A stretch of DNA of 16,716 nt from Desulfobacterales bacterium (GCA_022361315.1 JAKSBB010000290.1:1-16716); one strand, 5' to 3'. Shown: positions 1-7,805, counted from the first letter of the stretch. Notes: generated from the letters alone by a model not told the origin. Made by a program: numbers and translations.

Positions 1-852
1 ATGATCATCGTATCTTACGGTGTGGGGTTCCTCTGGGAATTTCTATTTGCCATTGTCCGGTGGCATAAGATCTCCGAAGGATTTCTGGTCACCGGCCTGC
101 TCTTTCCGCTGACCCTGCCCCCTACCATTCCCCTGTGGCAGGTGGCATTGGGGATCTCCTTCGGTGTGGTCATCGGTAAGGAGATCTTCGGCGGCACCGG
201 ACGGAACATCCTGAACCCGGCCCTGACGGCCCGTGCCTTTGTTTTCTTTTCCTACCCCGTCTCCATGTCCGGAGATATTTGGATCGCAGGCAAGGATTTT
301 GTGGACGGCATCACCGGAGCAACCGCACTGGCGGTTACTGGTTATGAAGGCCAGGCCATTGGTGCTGCCCTCACTGACAGCGGTTATTCCTTAGGCAGAC
401 TCTTCCTGGGACTTGTTCCCGGCAGTGTTGGGGAAACGTCCGCACTCTGCTGTTTGATCGGCGCCCTCATCCTGACAGTTACCCGCATCGCCAACTACCG
501 GATTATTCTGGGCGGAATCATCGGGCTTATTGTCACAAGTTCCTTAGTTTACCTGATTCCCGGCGGCCAGGAAACCTGGGCCAATGCCGGTCCCCTGTAT
601 CACCTTTGCGCCGGCGGTTTTCTTTTCGGCATCACCTTTATGGCCACGGATCCCGTATCCGCACCCGGTACCAATGCGGGGCGATGGATCTACGGGATCC
701 TCTGCGGATTCCTCACCGTCACCATCCGGGTGGCGAACCCCGCCTTTATGGAAGGGGCCATGCTGGCCATTCTTTTCATGAACGTCTTTGCCGCATTGCT
801 GGACCATGCGGTAATGAAATATAAAATGTCAAAGAGGATTCCCAATGTTTGA
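1..852 (+). CDS. nqrB: Na+-translocating NADH:quinone oxidoreductase subunit B, 5'-truncated by window edge
   Basis: Integral membrane subunit of the Na+-NQR complex. It carries a covalently bound FMN and belongs to the Na+ and quinone side of the pump. The 283 visible residues are mostly hydrophobic segments separated by conserved loops, including a GGTGRN-type loop near residue 65. The flavinylation motif DGITGAT lies at residues 102-108, with the FMN-accepting Thr at 108. About 175 residues follow that Thr, as in Vibrio NqrB (about 410 residues), so roughly 130 N-terminal residues are missing. The ATG at base 1 is therefore most likely an internal methionine and not the start. The gene overlaps nqrC by 8 bases, which indicates translational coupling. 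RnfD is homologous, but the neighbouring nqrF fixes the complex as NQR. Confidence 0.96.
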   Translation: MIIVSYGVGFLWEFLFAIVRWHKISEGFLVTGLLFPLTLPPTIPLWQVALGISFGVVIGKEIFGGTGRNILNPALTARAFVFFSYPVSMSGDIWIAGKDFVDGITGATALAVTGYEGQAIGAALTDSGYSLGRLFLGLVPGSVGETSALCCLIGALILTVTRIANYRIILGGIIGLIVTSSLVYLIPGGQETWANAGPLYHLCAGGFLFGITFMATDPVSAPGTNAGRWIYGILCGFLTVTIRVANPAFMEGAMLAILFMNVFAALLDHAVMKYKMSKRIPNV

Positions 853-1585
853 AACCCTATTCAATAAGGACAGCAAAGTATACGTGGTCCTGTTTGCACT
901 GGCGACCTCTCTCATTTGCAGTGTCCTGATTACGGCGGCAGCCTCGGGGCTCAAGGCCCGCCAGCAGGAAAATATCGACCTGGACCGGAAGGTAAACCTG
1001 CTCCGGGCAGCCAACCTGGTTCCGGCCGGTGTTAAACCGCCCAAAGCGGAAATTGTGACCATGTACGACGCCCGCATCCGGGATGTCATCGTGGACAGCC
1101 AGGGCAATGTGATCGAAAGTGATACGGATGACAGCATGCACCTCTACTTTGTCAGGGGGGAAACCGATCCCGACGAGGTGGCAGGATATATCCTGCCCAT
1201 CAATACCCGGGGCCTGTGGGGAAAAATATACGGCTATCTGGCCTTTGAAAATGACGGCCAGACCGTAAGCGGCTTCTCCGTATACAGTCATTCAGAGACC
1301 CCCGGACTCGGGGGAGAAATCGAAAGCAGCTGGTTCCAGAACAACTTCAAGGGTAAAAAAATCCTGAATTCCCAGGATAAATTTGTCTCCGTAGGCATTG
1401 CCAAAGGCAAGACGGAGAACCTTCCCAAGAATGAGCGTGAGAACTACGTGGACGGCATCTCCGGTGCCACCCTCACGGGTAAGTATCTGTCCGAAGGTAT
1501 TAAGGCCACCCTGGAACAATACGAGGGGGTATCCATTACCTTCCGGCAGAAGGAATTGAAGGCAAAACCGCCTGCTGAGTCTTAA
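845..1585 (+). CDS. nqrC: Na+-translocating NADH:quinone oxidoreductase subunit C
   Basis: Membrane-anchored flavoprotein subunit of Na+-NQR that passes electrons through a covalently attached FMN. At 246 residues it is close to Vibrio NqrC (about 257). One N-terminal transmembrane helix (about residues 10-32) is followed by a soluble FMN-binding domain. The motif DGISGATLTG at residues 203-212 contains the expected FMN-ester threonine, Thr209. A TPGLGGEI stretch in mid-protein is typical of NqrC/RnfG. The ATG at 845 lies inside the end of nqrB and is preceded by an AAAGAGGA ribosome-binding site. Attachment of FMN needs an ApbE-type flavin transferase, which is not in this window. Confidence 0.96.
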   Translation: MFETLFNKDSKVYVVLFALATSLICSVLITAAASGLKARQQENIDLDRKVNLLRAANLVPAGVKPPKAEIVTMYDARIRDVIVDSQGNVIESDTDDSMHLYFVRGETDPDEVAGYILPINTRGLWGKIYGYLAFENDGQTVSGFSVYSHSETPGLGGEIESSWFQNNFKGKKILNSQDKFVSVGIAKGKTENLPKNERENYVDGISGATLTGKYLSEGIKATLEQYEGVSITFRQKELKAKPPAES

Positions 1586-1639
1586 ATAAGAATAAAGTCA
1601 CGCATAGTTTTTGATTACCAAGCGTATAAAAGGACTGAC

Positions 1640-2272
1640 ATGTTCAAATCCAAAGAAGAATACTTAGAGATCCTGACCAAGGGGATCTGGACAGAGAACC
1701 CGGTGGCCTTCCAGGTCCTGGGGATATGCTCGGCCCTGGCCGTTACCGTGAAGATGTCCACGGCCATTGTAATGTCCATCGCCCTGACTGCGGTGACGGC
1801 ATTTTCCTCACTGATCATCTCAATGATGCGCAAACGGATTCCTTCCAACATCCGGATTATTGTGGAGCTGGCCGTTATCGCATCCCTGGTGATTGTCACG
1901 GATGAAATCCTCAAGGCTTTTTTCTATGACATCTCCAAACAGCTTTCCATCTTTGTGGGACTGATCATTACCAACTGCATCGTCCTGGGACGGGCCGAGG
2001 CCTTTGCCATGGCCAACCCGCCCATAGATTCATTTATAGACGGTGTGGCCAACGGCCTGGGATACAGCATGATCCTGATCGCTGTGGCCTTCTTCCGGGA
2101 GGTGCTGGGTTCTGGAAAACTATTCGGATTTCCGGTGATCCCCCAGTTTCTCTACGACCTGGGATTTCAGGACATGGGCCTGATGGTACTGGCTCCCGGG
2201 GCCTTTTTTCTCATCGGCCTTCTGGTCTGGCTTAAAAACACGCTCCCCGGCATATCCAGCGAGAAACGATAA
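1640..2272 (+). CDS. nqrD: Na+-translocating NADH:quinone oxidoreductase subunit D
   Basis: Six-helix membrane subunit that pairs with NqrE around an iron centre buried in the membrane. The protein has 210 residues and is hydrophobic throughout. Cys30 (LGICSAL) and Cys113 ([14 protein letters not shown]) match the conserved cysteines of the NqrD/NqrE and RnfE/RnfA families. The ATG at 1640 is preceded by an AAAGGA ribosome-binding site about 8 bases upstream. It lies 54 bases after nqrC, a gap in which no promoter or terminator is apparent, and only 9 bases before nqrE. Homology alone could also indicate RnfE. The NqrB/NqrC/NqrF context decides for NQR. Confidence 0.95.
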   Translation: MFKSKEEYLEILTKGIWTENPVAFQVLGICSALAVTVKMSTAIVMSIALTAVTAFSSLIISMMRKRIPSNIRIIVELAVIASLVIVTDEILKAFFYDISKQLSIFVGLIITNCIVLGRAEAFAMANPPIDSFIDGVANGLGYSMILIAVAFFREVLGSGKLFGFPVIPQFLYDLGFQDMGLMVLAPGAFFLIGLLVWLKNTLPGISSEKR

Positions 2273-2281
2273 GGAGGAATC

Positions 2282-2890
2282 ATGGGTGATTTACTGAGTC
2301 TGTTCGTCAATTCCGTCTTTATCGGCAATATCCTCCTGGCCTATTTCCTGGGGATGTGCTCCTTCATTGCGGTATCCAAAACGGTAGAAACGGCAACGGG
2401 TTTGGGCTTTGCCGTTATCTTTGTCCTCACCGTGACCAGCCCGGTCAACTGGCTGATCTACCATGGACTCCTGGCACCGGGCGCCCTGTCCTGGCTGGGG
2501 TTTCCGGATCTTGATTTAAGCTTTCTGAAATACATTACCTTTATTGCCGTAATCGCCGCCATGGTTCAGGCCGTGGAAATGATCATCGATAAATACTCCC
2601 CGCTGCTCTACGCCGCCCTGGGCGTCTTTCTGCCCCTTATCGCGGTGAACTGCGCCATACTGGGCACCTCGCTGTTCATGGTGGAACGGAACCATACCTT
2701 TATCGAATCCGTGGTGTTCGGCGCCGGCTCGGGTACGGGCTGGATGCTGGCCATCGTCTCCATGGCCGCCATCCGCAAAAAAGTCCGGTACGCGGATGTG
2801 CCAGAAGGCCTCCAGGGCTTCGGTATGACCATGATTATCGCCGGCCTGATGGCCATGACCTTTATGATGTTTTCAGGCATCACCCTATAA
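2282..2890 (+). CDS. nqrE: Na+-translocating NADH:quinone oxidoreductase subunit E
   Basis: Six-helix membrane subunit, inverted-topology partner of NqrD. It has 202 residues, against about 198 in Vibrio. The conserved cysteines are Cys26 (FLGMCSF) and Cys124 ([12 protein letters not shown]), which with the NqrD pair ligate the intramembrane iron centre described for this family. The start is well supported by a near-perfect AAGGAGGA ribosome-binding site just upstream of the ATG. The gene is tightly spaced between nqrD and nqrF, so it should be co-transcribed with them. Confidence 0.95.
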   Translation: MGDLLSLFVNSVFIGNILLAYFLGMCSFIAVSKTVETATGLGFAVIFVLTVTSPVNWLIYHGLLAPGALSWLGFPDLDLSFLKYITFIAVIAAMVQAVEMIIDKYSPLLYAALGVFLPLIAVNCAILGTSLFMVERNHTFIESVVFGAGSGTGWMLAIVSMAAIRKKVRYADVPEGLQGFGMTMIIAGLMAMTFMMFSGITL

Positions 2891-2907
2891 CGCTTCGGGA
2901 GGACGTT

Positions 2908-4122
2908 TTGATCTATCTAATCAGCATTCTGGTCTTTACCGCGGTTATCGGTCTTCTGGTGACGGTACTTCTCTTTGTGGAGGCCAAGGTGACCACCCAG
3001 GGGGAACACGATATTGTCATTAACGGGAACACCGAAGAGCCCATGAAGGTTACAGGCAACCCCACCCTTCTCTCAGCCCTGTCCAACAAATCCGTCTTCC
3101 TGCCGTCGGCCTGCGGCGGTTCCGGTTCCTGCGGCATGTGCAAATGCAAGGTCACCGAAGGCGGCGGCAGCATACTTCCCACCGAACTGGGTCACCTGAG
3201 CCGCAAGGAAAAAATGGACGGCATCCGCCTTTCCTGCCAGCTTAAGGTGAAAGAAGATTTACAAATCCAGGTGCCGGAATCCATTTTCGGCATCAAAAAG
3301 GTGGATGCGGAAGTGGTTTCCAACGAGAACGTGGCGACCTTTATCAAGGAGCTGGTGCTCCGGCCGGTGGAACCCATTGACTTTGAGGCCGGGTCTTACA
3401 TCCAGATCGACGTGCCCGAATACGATCTGAACTTCAGCGATTTTCACATCCAGAGCCAATACGTCAGCGAGTGGAAAAAGTATAACCTCCTGGAACTCCG
3501 GTCCAAGGGTATCAAACCGGGCTTCCGGGCATACTCCCTGGCCAACCCGCCCTATGACAAAGATATCCTGATGCTCAACGTCAGGATTGCCACCCCGCCG
3601 CCGGGTACTGCAGGGATTCCGCCGGGATTCGGGTCTTCCTATGTGTTCAGCCTCAAACCCGGTGACAAGGTGACCATCTCCGGCCCCTACGGGGACTTCA
3701 TGGCCCAGCCCACCGAGAACGAGATGTGCTTTATCGGCGGCGGCGCCGGTATGGCCCCCCTGCGCAGCCATATTTTCCACCAGTTAAACGGCATCAATTC
3801 CGGCAGAAAACTCACCTATTGGTACGGCGCCAGGTCCAAAAAGGAGATGTTCTACGACGAGGATTTCAGGGAGCTTGAAGAAAAATTCCCCAATTTCAAG
3901 TACTTCATCTCTCTGTCCAGCCCGGAACCTGAAGATGACTGGGACGGCCTCACCGGATTTATCCACCAGCATCTGTGCAACCAGTACCTGTGCAACCACG
4001 AAGATCCCACGGAGATCGAATACTACCTTTGCGGCCCTCCCCCCATGGTGGACGCCGTGATTGATGCCCTCTACGAATTCGGTGTGGAAGATGACATGAT
4101 CCACTACGACAAGTTCAGCTGA
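2908..4122 (+). CDS. nqrF: Na+-translocating NADH:quinone oxidoreductase subunit F (NADH-oxidising)
   Basis: Electron-entry subunit of Na+-NQR. It oxidises NADH with FAD and passes electrons to a 2Fe-2S centre. The 404 residues are laid out as one N-terminal transmembrane helix (about 2-25), a plant-type ferredoxin domain with cluster ligands Cys69, Cys75, Cys78 and Cys110, then a ferredoxin-reductase module. That module has the FAD-contact motif RAYSLANPP and the nucleotide-binding glycine motif IGGGAGMAPLR, and ends in a LCGPPPMV-type segment. Length and cysteine positions match the Vibrio protein (about 408 residues) closely. The start codon appears to be TTG at 2908, preceded by CGGGAGGA. 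No better ATG lies upstream of the membrane helix. It is the last gene of the nqr operon. Confidence 0.96.
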   Translation: MIYLISILVFTAVIGLLVTVLLFVEAKVTTQGEHDIVINGNTEEPMKVTGNPTLLSALSNKSVFLPSACGGSGSCGMCKCKVTEGGGSILPTELGHLSRKEKMDGIRLSCQLKVKEDLQIQVPESIFGIKKVDAEVVSNENVATFIKELVLRPVEPIDFEAGSYIQIDVPEYDLNFSDFHIQSQYVSEWKKYNLLELRSKGIKPGFRAYSLANPPYDKDILMLNVRIATPPPGTAGIPPGFGSSYVFSLKPGDKVTISGPYGDFMAQPTENEMCFIGGGAGMAPLRSHIFHQLNGINSGRKLTYWYGARSKKEMFYDEDFRELEEKFPNFKYFISLSSPEPEDDWDGLTGFIHQHLCNQYLCNHEDPTEIEYYLCGPPPMVDAVIDALYEFGVEDDMIHYDKFS

Positions 4123-4146
4123 TCCCGTCGAATGATCTTTGATTTG

Positions 4147-4211
4147 AACCACGAAGAGCACGAAGGACATGAAGAAAATCTCCCTTCGTGCTCTTCGTGT
4201 TCTTCGTGGTT
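4147..4211. repeat. 65-bp palindrome made of 9-nt tandem repeats; possible nqr terminator
   Basis: Two 28-nt arms (4147-4174 and 4184-4211) are inverted copies with about four mismatches around a 9-nt loop. Each arm is three tandem 9-nt units related to ACCACGAAG in the left arm, with the complementary CTTCGTGGT type in the right arm. Transcribed in either direction it would form a long hairpin between nqrF and pyrD. There is no clear T-run after the right arm, so it may act as a transcript-end stabiliser or weak terminator. Dispersed palindromes rich in CACGAAG units occur in other bacterial genomes; whether this one is multi-copy here cannot be seen from one window. Confidence 0.8.
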
Positions 4212-4218
4212 AAACCCC

Positions 4219-4247
4219 TTGCCAGACGTAGCCGCCCATGCTAAATA
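4219..4247 (+). promoter_or_regulatory. Candidate sigma70-type promoter for pyrDKE
   Basis: TTGCCA at 4219-4224 matches the -35 consensus at five of six positions. It is followed, after exactly 17 bases, by TAAATA at 4242-4247, a weak -10 (three of six). It lies directly after the palindrome and about 30 bases before the pyrD start, where a promoter is expected. The weak -10 keeps confidence low. Confidence 0.3.
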
Positions 4248-4277
4248 AGCCATCGATTTTTAAAGAGGATAACGACC

Positions 4278-5207
4278 ATGCGAACTGAATTTTTAGGCAA
4301 CACCTTATCCACCCCCCTGGTCCTGGCCTCCGGCGTGCTGGGAAATAACAAGGCCATCCTGGAACGGGTCCATGACAACGGCTGCGGCCTGCCCACCATG
4401 AAATCCATCGGCCCCGCCCCCAGGGACGGCCACAACAACCCCACGGTTATTGATCTGGGTGACGGCATGATCAATGCCGTCGGCCTGCCCACCCCGGGCT
4501 ATCAAAACATGGAAGCGGAATGGGCGGAACTTGAAGGGCGGAACTTCCCGGTAAACGCCAGCATTTACGGCGGGTCCGTGGATGAATTTGTCCAGGTGGC
4601 CGAGTTCGTCTCCGCCAAAGGCCCAGACTATATCGAGCTCAATATTTCCTGTCCCAACTCGGATCAGCACGGCATGATTTTCGGGGTGAATCCCGAATCC
4701 TCCTACGCCGTCGTATCCGCAGTAAAGAAGGTGATTGATGTTCCCCTGATTGCCAAGCTTACCCCGGCAGCCCCGGACATCGGGGGCATTGCCAAGGCCT
4801 GTGAAGAAGGCGGTGCTGATGCCATCTGCGCCATCAATACCGCCGGACCCGGAATGGTCATCGACATTGAATCCCGCATGCCGGTTCTGGCCTTCAAGAA
4901 GGGCGGACTCTCCGGCCCCATGATCAAACCCCTTGCCGTTCGCTGTGTTTACGACATCTACCGGAGCGTTTCCATACCCATCATCGGTCTGGGCGGTATT
5001 TTCACCGGTGCGGATGCCGTTGAAATCATCATGGCCGGCGCCAGCCTGGTAGGCGTTGGCACCGCTGTCCGGTACCGGGGCATCACCGTTTTCAACCGGA
5101 TCAACCGGGAACTTGAGACCTGGCTGAGCGAGCACAATACAACCCTGGAGGATATCCGTGGCGCAGCTCACAGAGATCTTGAAGCCTGCGACAGGAGGGA
5201 AAAATGA
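4278..5207 (+). CDS. pyrD: Dihydroorotate dehydrogenase class 1B, catalytic subunit
   Basis: Oxidises dihydroorotate to orotate in de novo pyrimidine synthesis, using FMN in a cytosolic TIM-barrel. The protein has 309 residues, usual for the class. Visible signatures are the TPGYQN segment near residue 74, the catalytic-loop motif NISCPN with Cys125 as the probable class 1 active-site base, the PLIAKLTP strand, the AINTAGPGMVID stretch, GGLSGP, and the C-terminal phosphate-binding GLGGIFTGADA. A cysteine base (class 2 uses serine) together with the adjacent pyrK supports class 1B. The ATG at 4278 has AGAGGAT upstream. The stop overlaps the pyrK start (ATGA), as expected for subunits of one complex. 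Confidence 0.95.
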   Translation: MRTEFLGNTLSTPLVLASGVLGNNKAILERVHDNGCGLPTMKSIGPAPRDGHNNPTVIDLGDGMINAVGLPTPGYQNMEAEWAELEGRNFPVNASIYGGSVDEFVQVAEFVSAKGPDYIELNISCPNSDQHGMIFGVNPESSYAVVSAVKKVIDVPLIAKLTPAAPDIGGIAKACEEGGADAICAINTAGPGMVIDIESRMPVLAFKKGGLSGPMIKPLAVRCVYDIYRSVSIPIIGLGGIFTGADAVEIIMAGASLVGVGTAVRYRGITVFNRINRELETWLSEHNTTLEDIRGAAHRDLEACDRREK

Positions 5208-6037
5208 TTACCGACCAGAAACCCGTCATGGTAAAAGTAGCCGCAAAGCAGGTACACAGTCCGACCTTTGCCAGTCTGTACTTCGATTTCTCCATCGACT
5301 TTAAACCCGGCCAGTTCATCATGGTCTGGATTCCGGGTGTGGATGAAAAGCCCTATACCATCTCCCACCATACATCGGACCGGTTTGCCATCACCATTGA
5401 AGCCAAAGGACGGTTTTCAAAAAAGGCCGTGGCATTGGAACGGGGGGACACCATCGGCATCCGTGGCCCCTTTGGCAACGGGTTCACCATCACACCCAAG
5501 ACCCAGATCGGTATTGTAGCCGGCGGTTGCGGTATGGCTCCCCTTGCTCCCCTGGTTGACAGGCTGGAAACAGAGACCACCAGCGACATCCTCTTTATCC
5601 ACGGTGCCCGGTCAAAAGAGTTTATCCTGTACCCGGACAGGTTTTCAACCCTGAGGCAGATCTGCACCGATGACGGCAGCCAGGGACACAAAGGCTTTGT
5701 CACCGATATCCTTGAGCAGGAAATCCGCACCCGAAAAGAAACGGGTAAACCCGGTCTGGATCTGGTATACACCTGCGGTCCTGAAATCATGATGCACCGG
5801 GTATTTCAGATCTGCGAAACGCACAGCATCCCCTGCCAGGTCTCCCTGGAAAGATATATGCGGTGCGGCTTCGGTGTCTGCGGCGCCTGTGTCTGCGGCA
5901 AACAGGTGGTCTGCAAGGACGGTCCCGTATTCAGCTCCCAAACCCTGAGAACCATGGAAGACTTTAACACCACAGCCCTGTTAAAATCAGGCCAACCCGT
6001 CGCCCTCGACCAATACGCGTCCTGGCGATGCCAATAG
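5204..6037 (+). CDS. pyrK: Dihydroorotate dehydrogenase B, electron-transfer subunit
   Basis: Iron-sulfur flavoprotein that carries electrons from PyrD's FMN via a 2Fe-2S cluster and FAD to NAD+. Of its 277 residues, the N-terminal part is an FAD-binding barrel with KPYT at 49-52 (the family often has Arg at the first position). It continues with RGPFGNGF and the nucleotide-binding motif VAGGCGMAPLAPL. The C-terminal cluster site has Cys221, Cys226, Cys229 and Cys237, the last just before KDGPVF, as in known PyrK proteins. An extra Cys231 lies inside the cluster loop. Spacing between the third and fourth ligands is short (seven residues), compared with about 14 in the lactococcal protein. It overlaps pyrD by 4 bases. 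Confidence 0.94.
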   Translation: MITDQKPVMVKVAAKQVHSPTFASLYFDFSIDFKPGQFIMVWIPGVDEKPYTISHHTSDRFAITIEAKGRFSKKAVALERGDTIGIRGPFGNGFTITPKTQIGIVAGGCGMAPLAPLVDRLETETTSDILFIHGARSKEFILYPDRFSTLRQICTDDGSQGHKGFVTDILEQEIRTRKETGKPGLDLVYTCGPEIMMHRVFQICETHSIPCQVSLERYMRCGFGVCGACVCGKQVVCKDGPVFSSQTLRTMEDFNTTALLKSGQPVALDQYASWRCQ

Positions 6038-6046
6038 GATATTACC

Positions 6047-6715
6047 ATGACTTACAAAGAAGAATTTATTGAATTTCTGGTGGAATGCAACGCCCTTAAA
6101 TTCGGCGAATTTGAACTCAAAAGCGGCAGGCTCGCCCCCTACTTCATCAACACCGGCATGTTTGACACCGGTATGAAGATCAAACGGCTGGGCACTTACT
6201 ACGCCCGGGCCATCCAGGAACATTTCGGCGACGATTTTGACGGAATCTACGGTCCGGCGTACAAGGGAATCCCCCTGTGCATCACGGCGGCGGCCGCCCT
6301 GGCAGACGAAGGTATTGACAAGGGGTACGTCTTCAACCGGAAAGAGGCCAAAACCTACGCCGACAAAAGTGCAGTGGTGGGCATGGGCCTGACCGGAGAT
6401 ACCCGGCTCATTCTCGTGGATGACGTCATCACCTCGGGAAAGGCCATCCGGGAATCCCTGGAGATTCTGAAAACAAACCAAAATCCCAAAGTGTCCGGCA
6501 TCGTCATCAGCGTCAATCGCCAGGAGAAGGGGAAAACAGATCACAACGCCCTCAAAGAGGTGGCAGACACCCTCGGCATACCCATCTTTGCCATCGTCAC
6601 CATCAGGGAAATCATGGCATTTCTTCACAACCGTGAAATCAACGGGCGGGTGGTGCTGGACGACGCCATGAAATCAAAAATCGAGGCATATTTAGACACC
6701 TACGGTGCCGAATAA
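6047..6715 (+). CDS. pyrE: Orotate phosphoribosyltransferase
   Basis: Converts orotate and PRPP to orotidine 5'-monophosphate, the step after PyrDK. The 222-residue length fits the family (E. coli 213). The PRPP-binding signature LILVDDVITSGKA is clear, with Asp125-Asp126 at its core. A GPAYKGIPL motif near residue 70 and FNRKEAKTYADKS in mid-protein are typical of bacterial PyrE. The ATG is preceded by an AGGATATT region and follows pyrK by 9 bases, so the three genes form one operon. OMP decarboxylase (pyrF) is not in the window. Confidence 0.95.
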   Translation: MTYKEEFIEFLVECNALKFGEFELKSGRLAPYFINTGMFDTGMKIKRLGTYYARAIQEHFGDDFDGIYGPAYKGIPLCITAAAALADEGIDKGYVFNRKEAKTYADKSAVVGMGLTGDTRLILVDDVITSGKAIRESLEILKTNQNPKVSGIVISVNRQEKGKTDHNALKEVADTLGIPIFAIVTIREIMAFLHNREINGRVVLDDAMKSKIEAYLDTYGAE

Positions 6716-6741
6716 CCCACTGCTGTCCCCATTGCATCTTC

Positions 6742-6790
6742 CAGGTTTCCCGGGCATCTATCTGACATCGATCGATGTCCGGGCAACCTG
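6742..6790 (+). terminator. Long hairpin downstream of pyrE
   Basis: The arms 6742-6758 and 6774-6790 can form a 17-bp stem with two imperfections (one a G-U pair) around a 15-nt loop. A perfect 16-bp palindrome, GACATCGATCGATGTC (6764-6779), overlaps the loop and right arm, so two mutually exclusive structures are possible. It sits 27 bases after the pyrE stop, where a terminator is expected. No immediate T-run follows, so it may be a factor-dependent terminator or a 3'-end stabiliser. Confidence 0.5.
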
Positions 6791-7123
6791 TGCCATCCCA
6801 CCAAAATAAAAAATTAATATATTTTACCTAGTCTTCGCTCTTGTCTGCGATCCGGTTTGATGGTAACCTTAACTTTGTTCGCCTTATTGGTCAGCCACTT
6901 TGGCGCCGGTATTTCCGGGATCTTTGCCCTTCAACGGACAAGGGACCCCGGCAGGGTTTAATACCGAGCCGAATGGCCCGGATTCCATGTGCGATTTTTG
7001 GGCGTACCTGGAATTGAAATTTGAAACACCCGGCTGCCATTCACCATGACATTGTACGAGCAATATATAGATAGAGTTGCAGGCACCATCTGCATCAACT
7101 GCCGTGAGACCGAGGAGGGATCC
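6791..7123. other. Intergenic stretch without a convincing gene
   Basis: An AT-rich tract (about 6801-6828) is followed by mixed sequence. The + strand has a 33-codon ATG frame (6860-6961) with a hydrophobic product but no ribosome-binding site. The - strand has an open basic frame of about 39 codons (6814-6930) with no standard start. Neither is supported as a gene. AT-rich sequence at about 7062-7075 could belong to the promoter of the next gene, but no well-spaced -35/-10 pair was found. Confidence 0.6.
7112..7119 (+). promoter_or_regulatory. Strong Shine-Dalgarno site fixing the response-regulator start at GTG 7124
   Basis: GAGGAGGG ends four bases before an in-frame GTG at 7124. The alternative ATG at 7046 has no purine-rich site upstream, and the 26 residues it would add lie outside the recognisable receiver fold. 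Confidence 0.8.
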
Positions 7124-7732
7124 GTGTCTTCAATCCAGAAACCCAGGGTGATGATCGTTGAAGATCAGCCGGAAAACATCAGTATTCTGGTGGAATTGCT
7201 GAAAGAGGACTACCAGCTGATGCCCCTGACCTCGGGAGAAGCGGCACTGAAGCGGCTGGACCAGAAACCGTTTCCTGATCTGGTACTTTTAGACATTGTC
7301 ATGCCCGGCATGGACGGATACGATGTCTGCACCCGGATCAAAAATAACCCCGCAACAGCCCATATTCCAGTGATCTTCATCACAGCGGTGTCCGAGGCCA
7401 TGGATGATGCCAATGCGTTCAAGATAGGTGCGGTGGACTATATCACCAAACCCTTTAATCCGCTCACGGTAAAGGCCAGGGTAAATACCCATGTAAAATT
7501 GAGCCGCACAATGAACGATCTGAAACATGCCCTTGACGAGATAAAAACCCTCAACGGGCTGATCCCCATTTGCGCCGCCTGTAAAAAAATCAGGGACGAC
7601 CAGGGGTATTGGGAAGAGGTTGAAACATACATATCAGAGCGTTCAGGTGCGACATTCAGCCACGGCATCTGTCCGGACTGCCGGGACGAGTTGTATCCCA
7701 AATATAAAAAATCAACGAAAGATCAATCGTGA
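7124..7732 (+). CDS. Response regulator: receiver domain plus C-terminal four-cysteine module
   Basis: Cytosolic two-component receiver of 202 residues, read from GTG 7124. The receiver domain begins at once (RVMIVEDQ), with phospho-acceptor Asp57 in LLDIVMPGMDG, a switch threonine region (FITA) and the conserved lysine in ITKPF. A helix (about 120-145) leads to a C-terminal module containing LIPICAACKKIRDD and HGICPDC. Its cysteines, C150-x2-C153 and C183-x2-C186, could bind a metal such as zinc. This tail recurs on other response regulators and related signalling proteins, but I know of no established function. There is no DNA-binding domain, so output is probably protein-protein. It lies 170 bases upstream of the siaB-like gene and may serve the same pathway. 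Confidence 0.85.
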   Translation: MSSIQKPRVMIVEDQPENISILVELLKEDYQLMPLTSGEAALKRLDQKPFPDLVLLDIVMPGMDGYDVCTRIKNNPATAHIPVIFITAVSEAMDDANAFKIGAVDYITKPFNPLTVKARVNTHVKLSRTMNDLKHALDEIKTLNGLIPICAACKKIRDDQGYWEEVETYISERSGATFSHGICPDCRDELYPKYKKSTKDQS

Positions 7733-7748
7733 CACCTCTCACGATTGA
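7723..7748. repeat. Perfect inverted repeat overlapping the response-regulator stop codon
   Basis: The 10-bp arms TCAATCGTGA (7723-7732) and TCACGATTGA (7739-7748) flank a 6-nt loop, and the left arm contains the stop codon. A second short hairpin, with stem GTCCCGC/GCGGGGC and a TTTA loop, lies at 7767-7784. Together they could end the response-regulator transcript. Neither has a following T-run on the + strand. Confidence 0.5.
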
Positions 7749-7805
7749 AAACAACGAATGATTATCGTCCCGCTTTAGCGGGGCTTCGGACAGACTTGAA
7801 TTGGC

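Noticed and set aside
1640..2890. Considered rnfE/rnfA in place of nqrD/nqrE
   Set aside because: Flanking genes encode NqrB, NqrC and an NqrF with ferredoxin plus FAD/NADH domains, which Rnf operons lack.
4147..4211. Short repeats considered as a CRISPR array
   Set aside because: Units are 9 nt, contiguous and arranged as one palindrome, with no spacers.
4305..5171. 288-codon open frame on the - strand across pyrD
   Set aside because: Product is low-complexity (Gly, Asp, His rich) and lies exactly opposite the well-supported pyrD; it is a codon-bias shadow.
5987..6628. 213-codon open frame on the - strand across pyrE
   Set aside because: Antisense to a clear pyrE with intact PRPP motif; no recognisable domain.
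6860..6961. 33-codon + strand frame with a hydrophobic N-terminus, a possible small membrane protein
   Set aside because: No ribosome-binding site, no recognisable family, and a length expected by chance in a gap of this size.
7046..7123. N-terminal extension of the response regulator, including a CINC motif
   Set aside because: No ribosome-binding site before ATG 7046, whereas GTG 7124 has a strong one; the extension lies outside the receiver fold.
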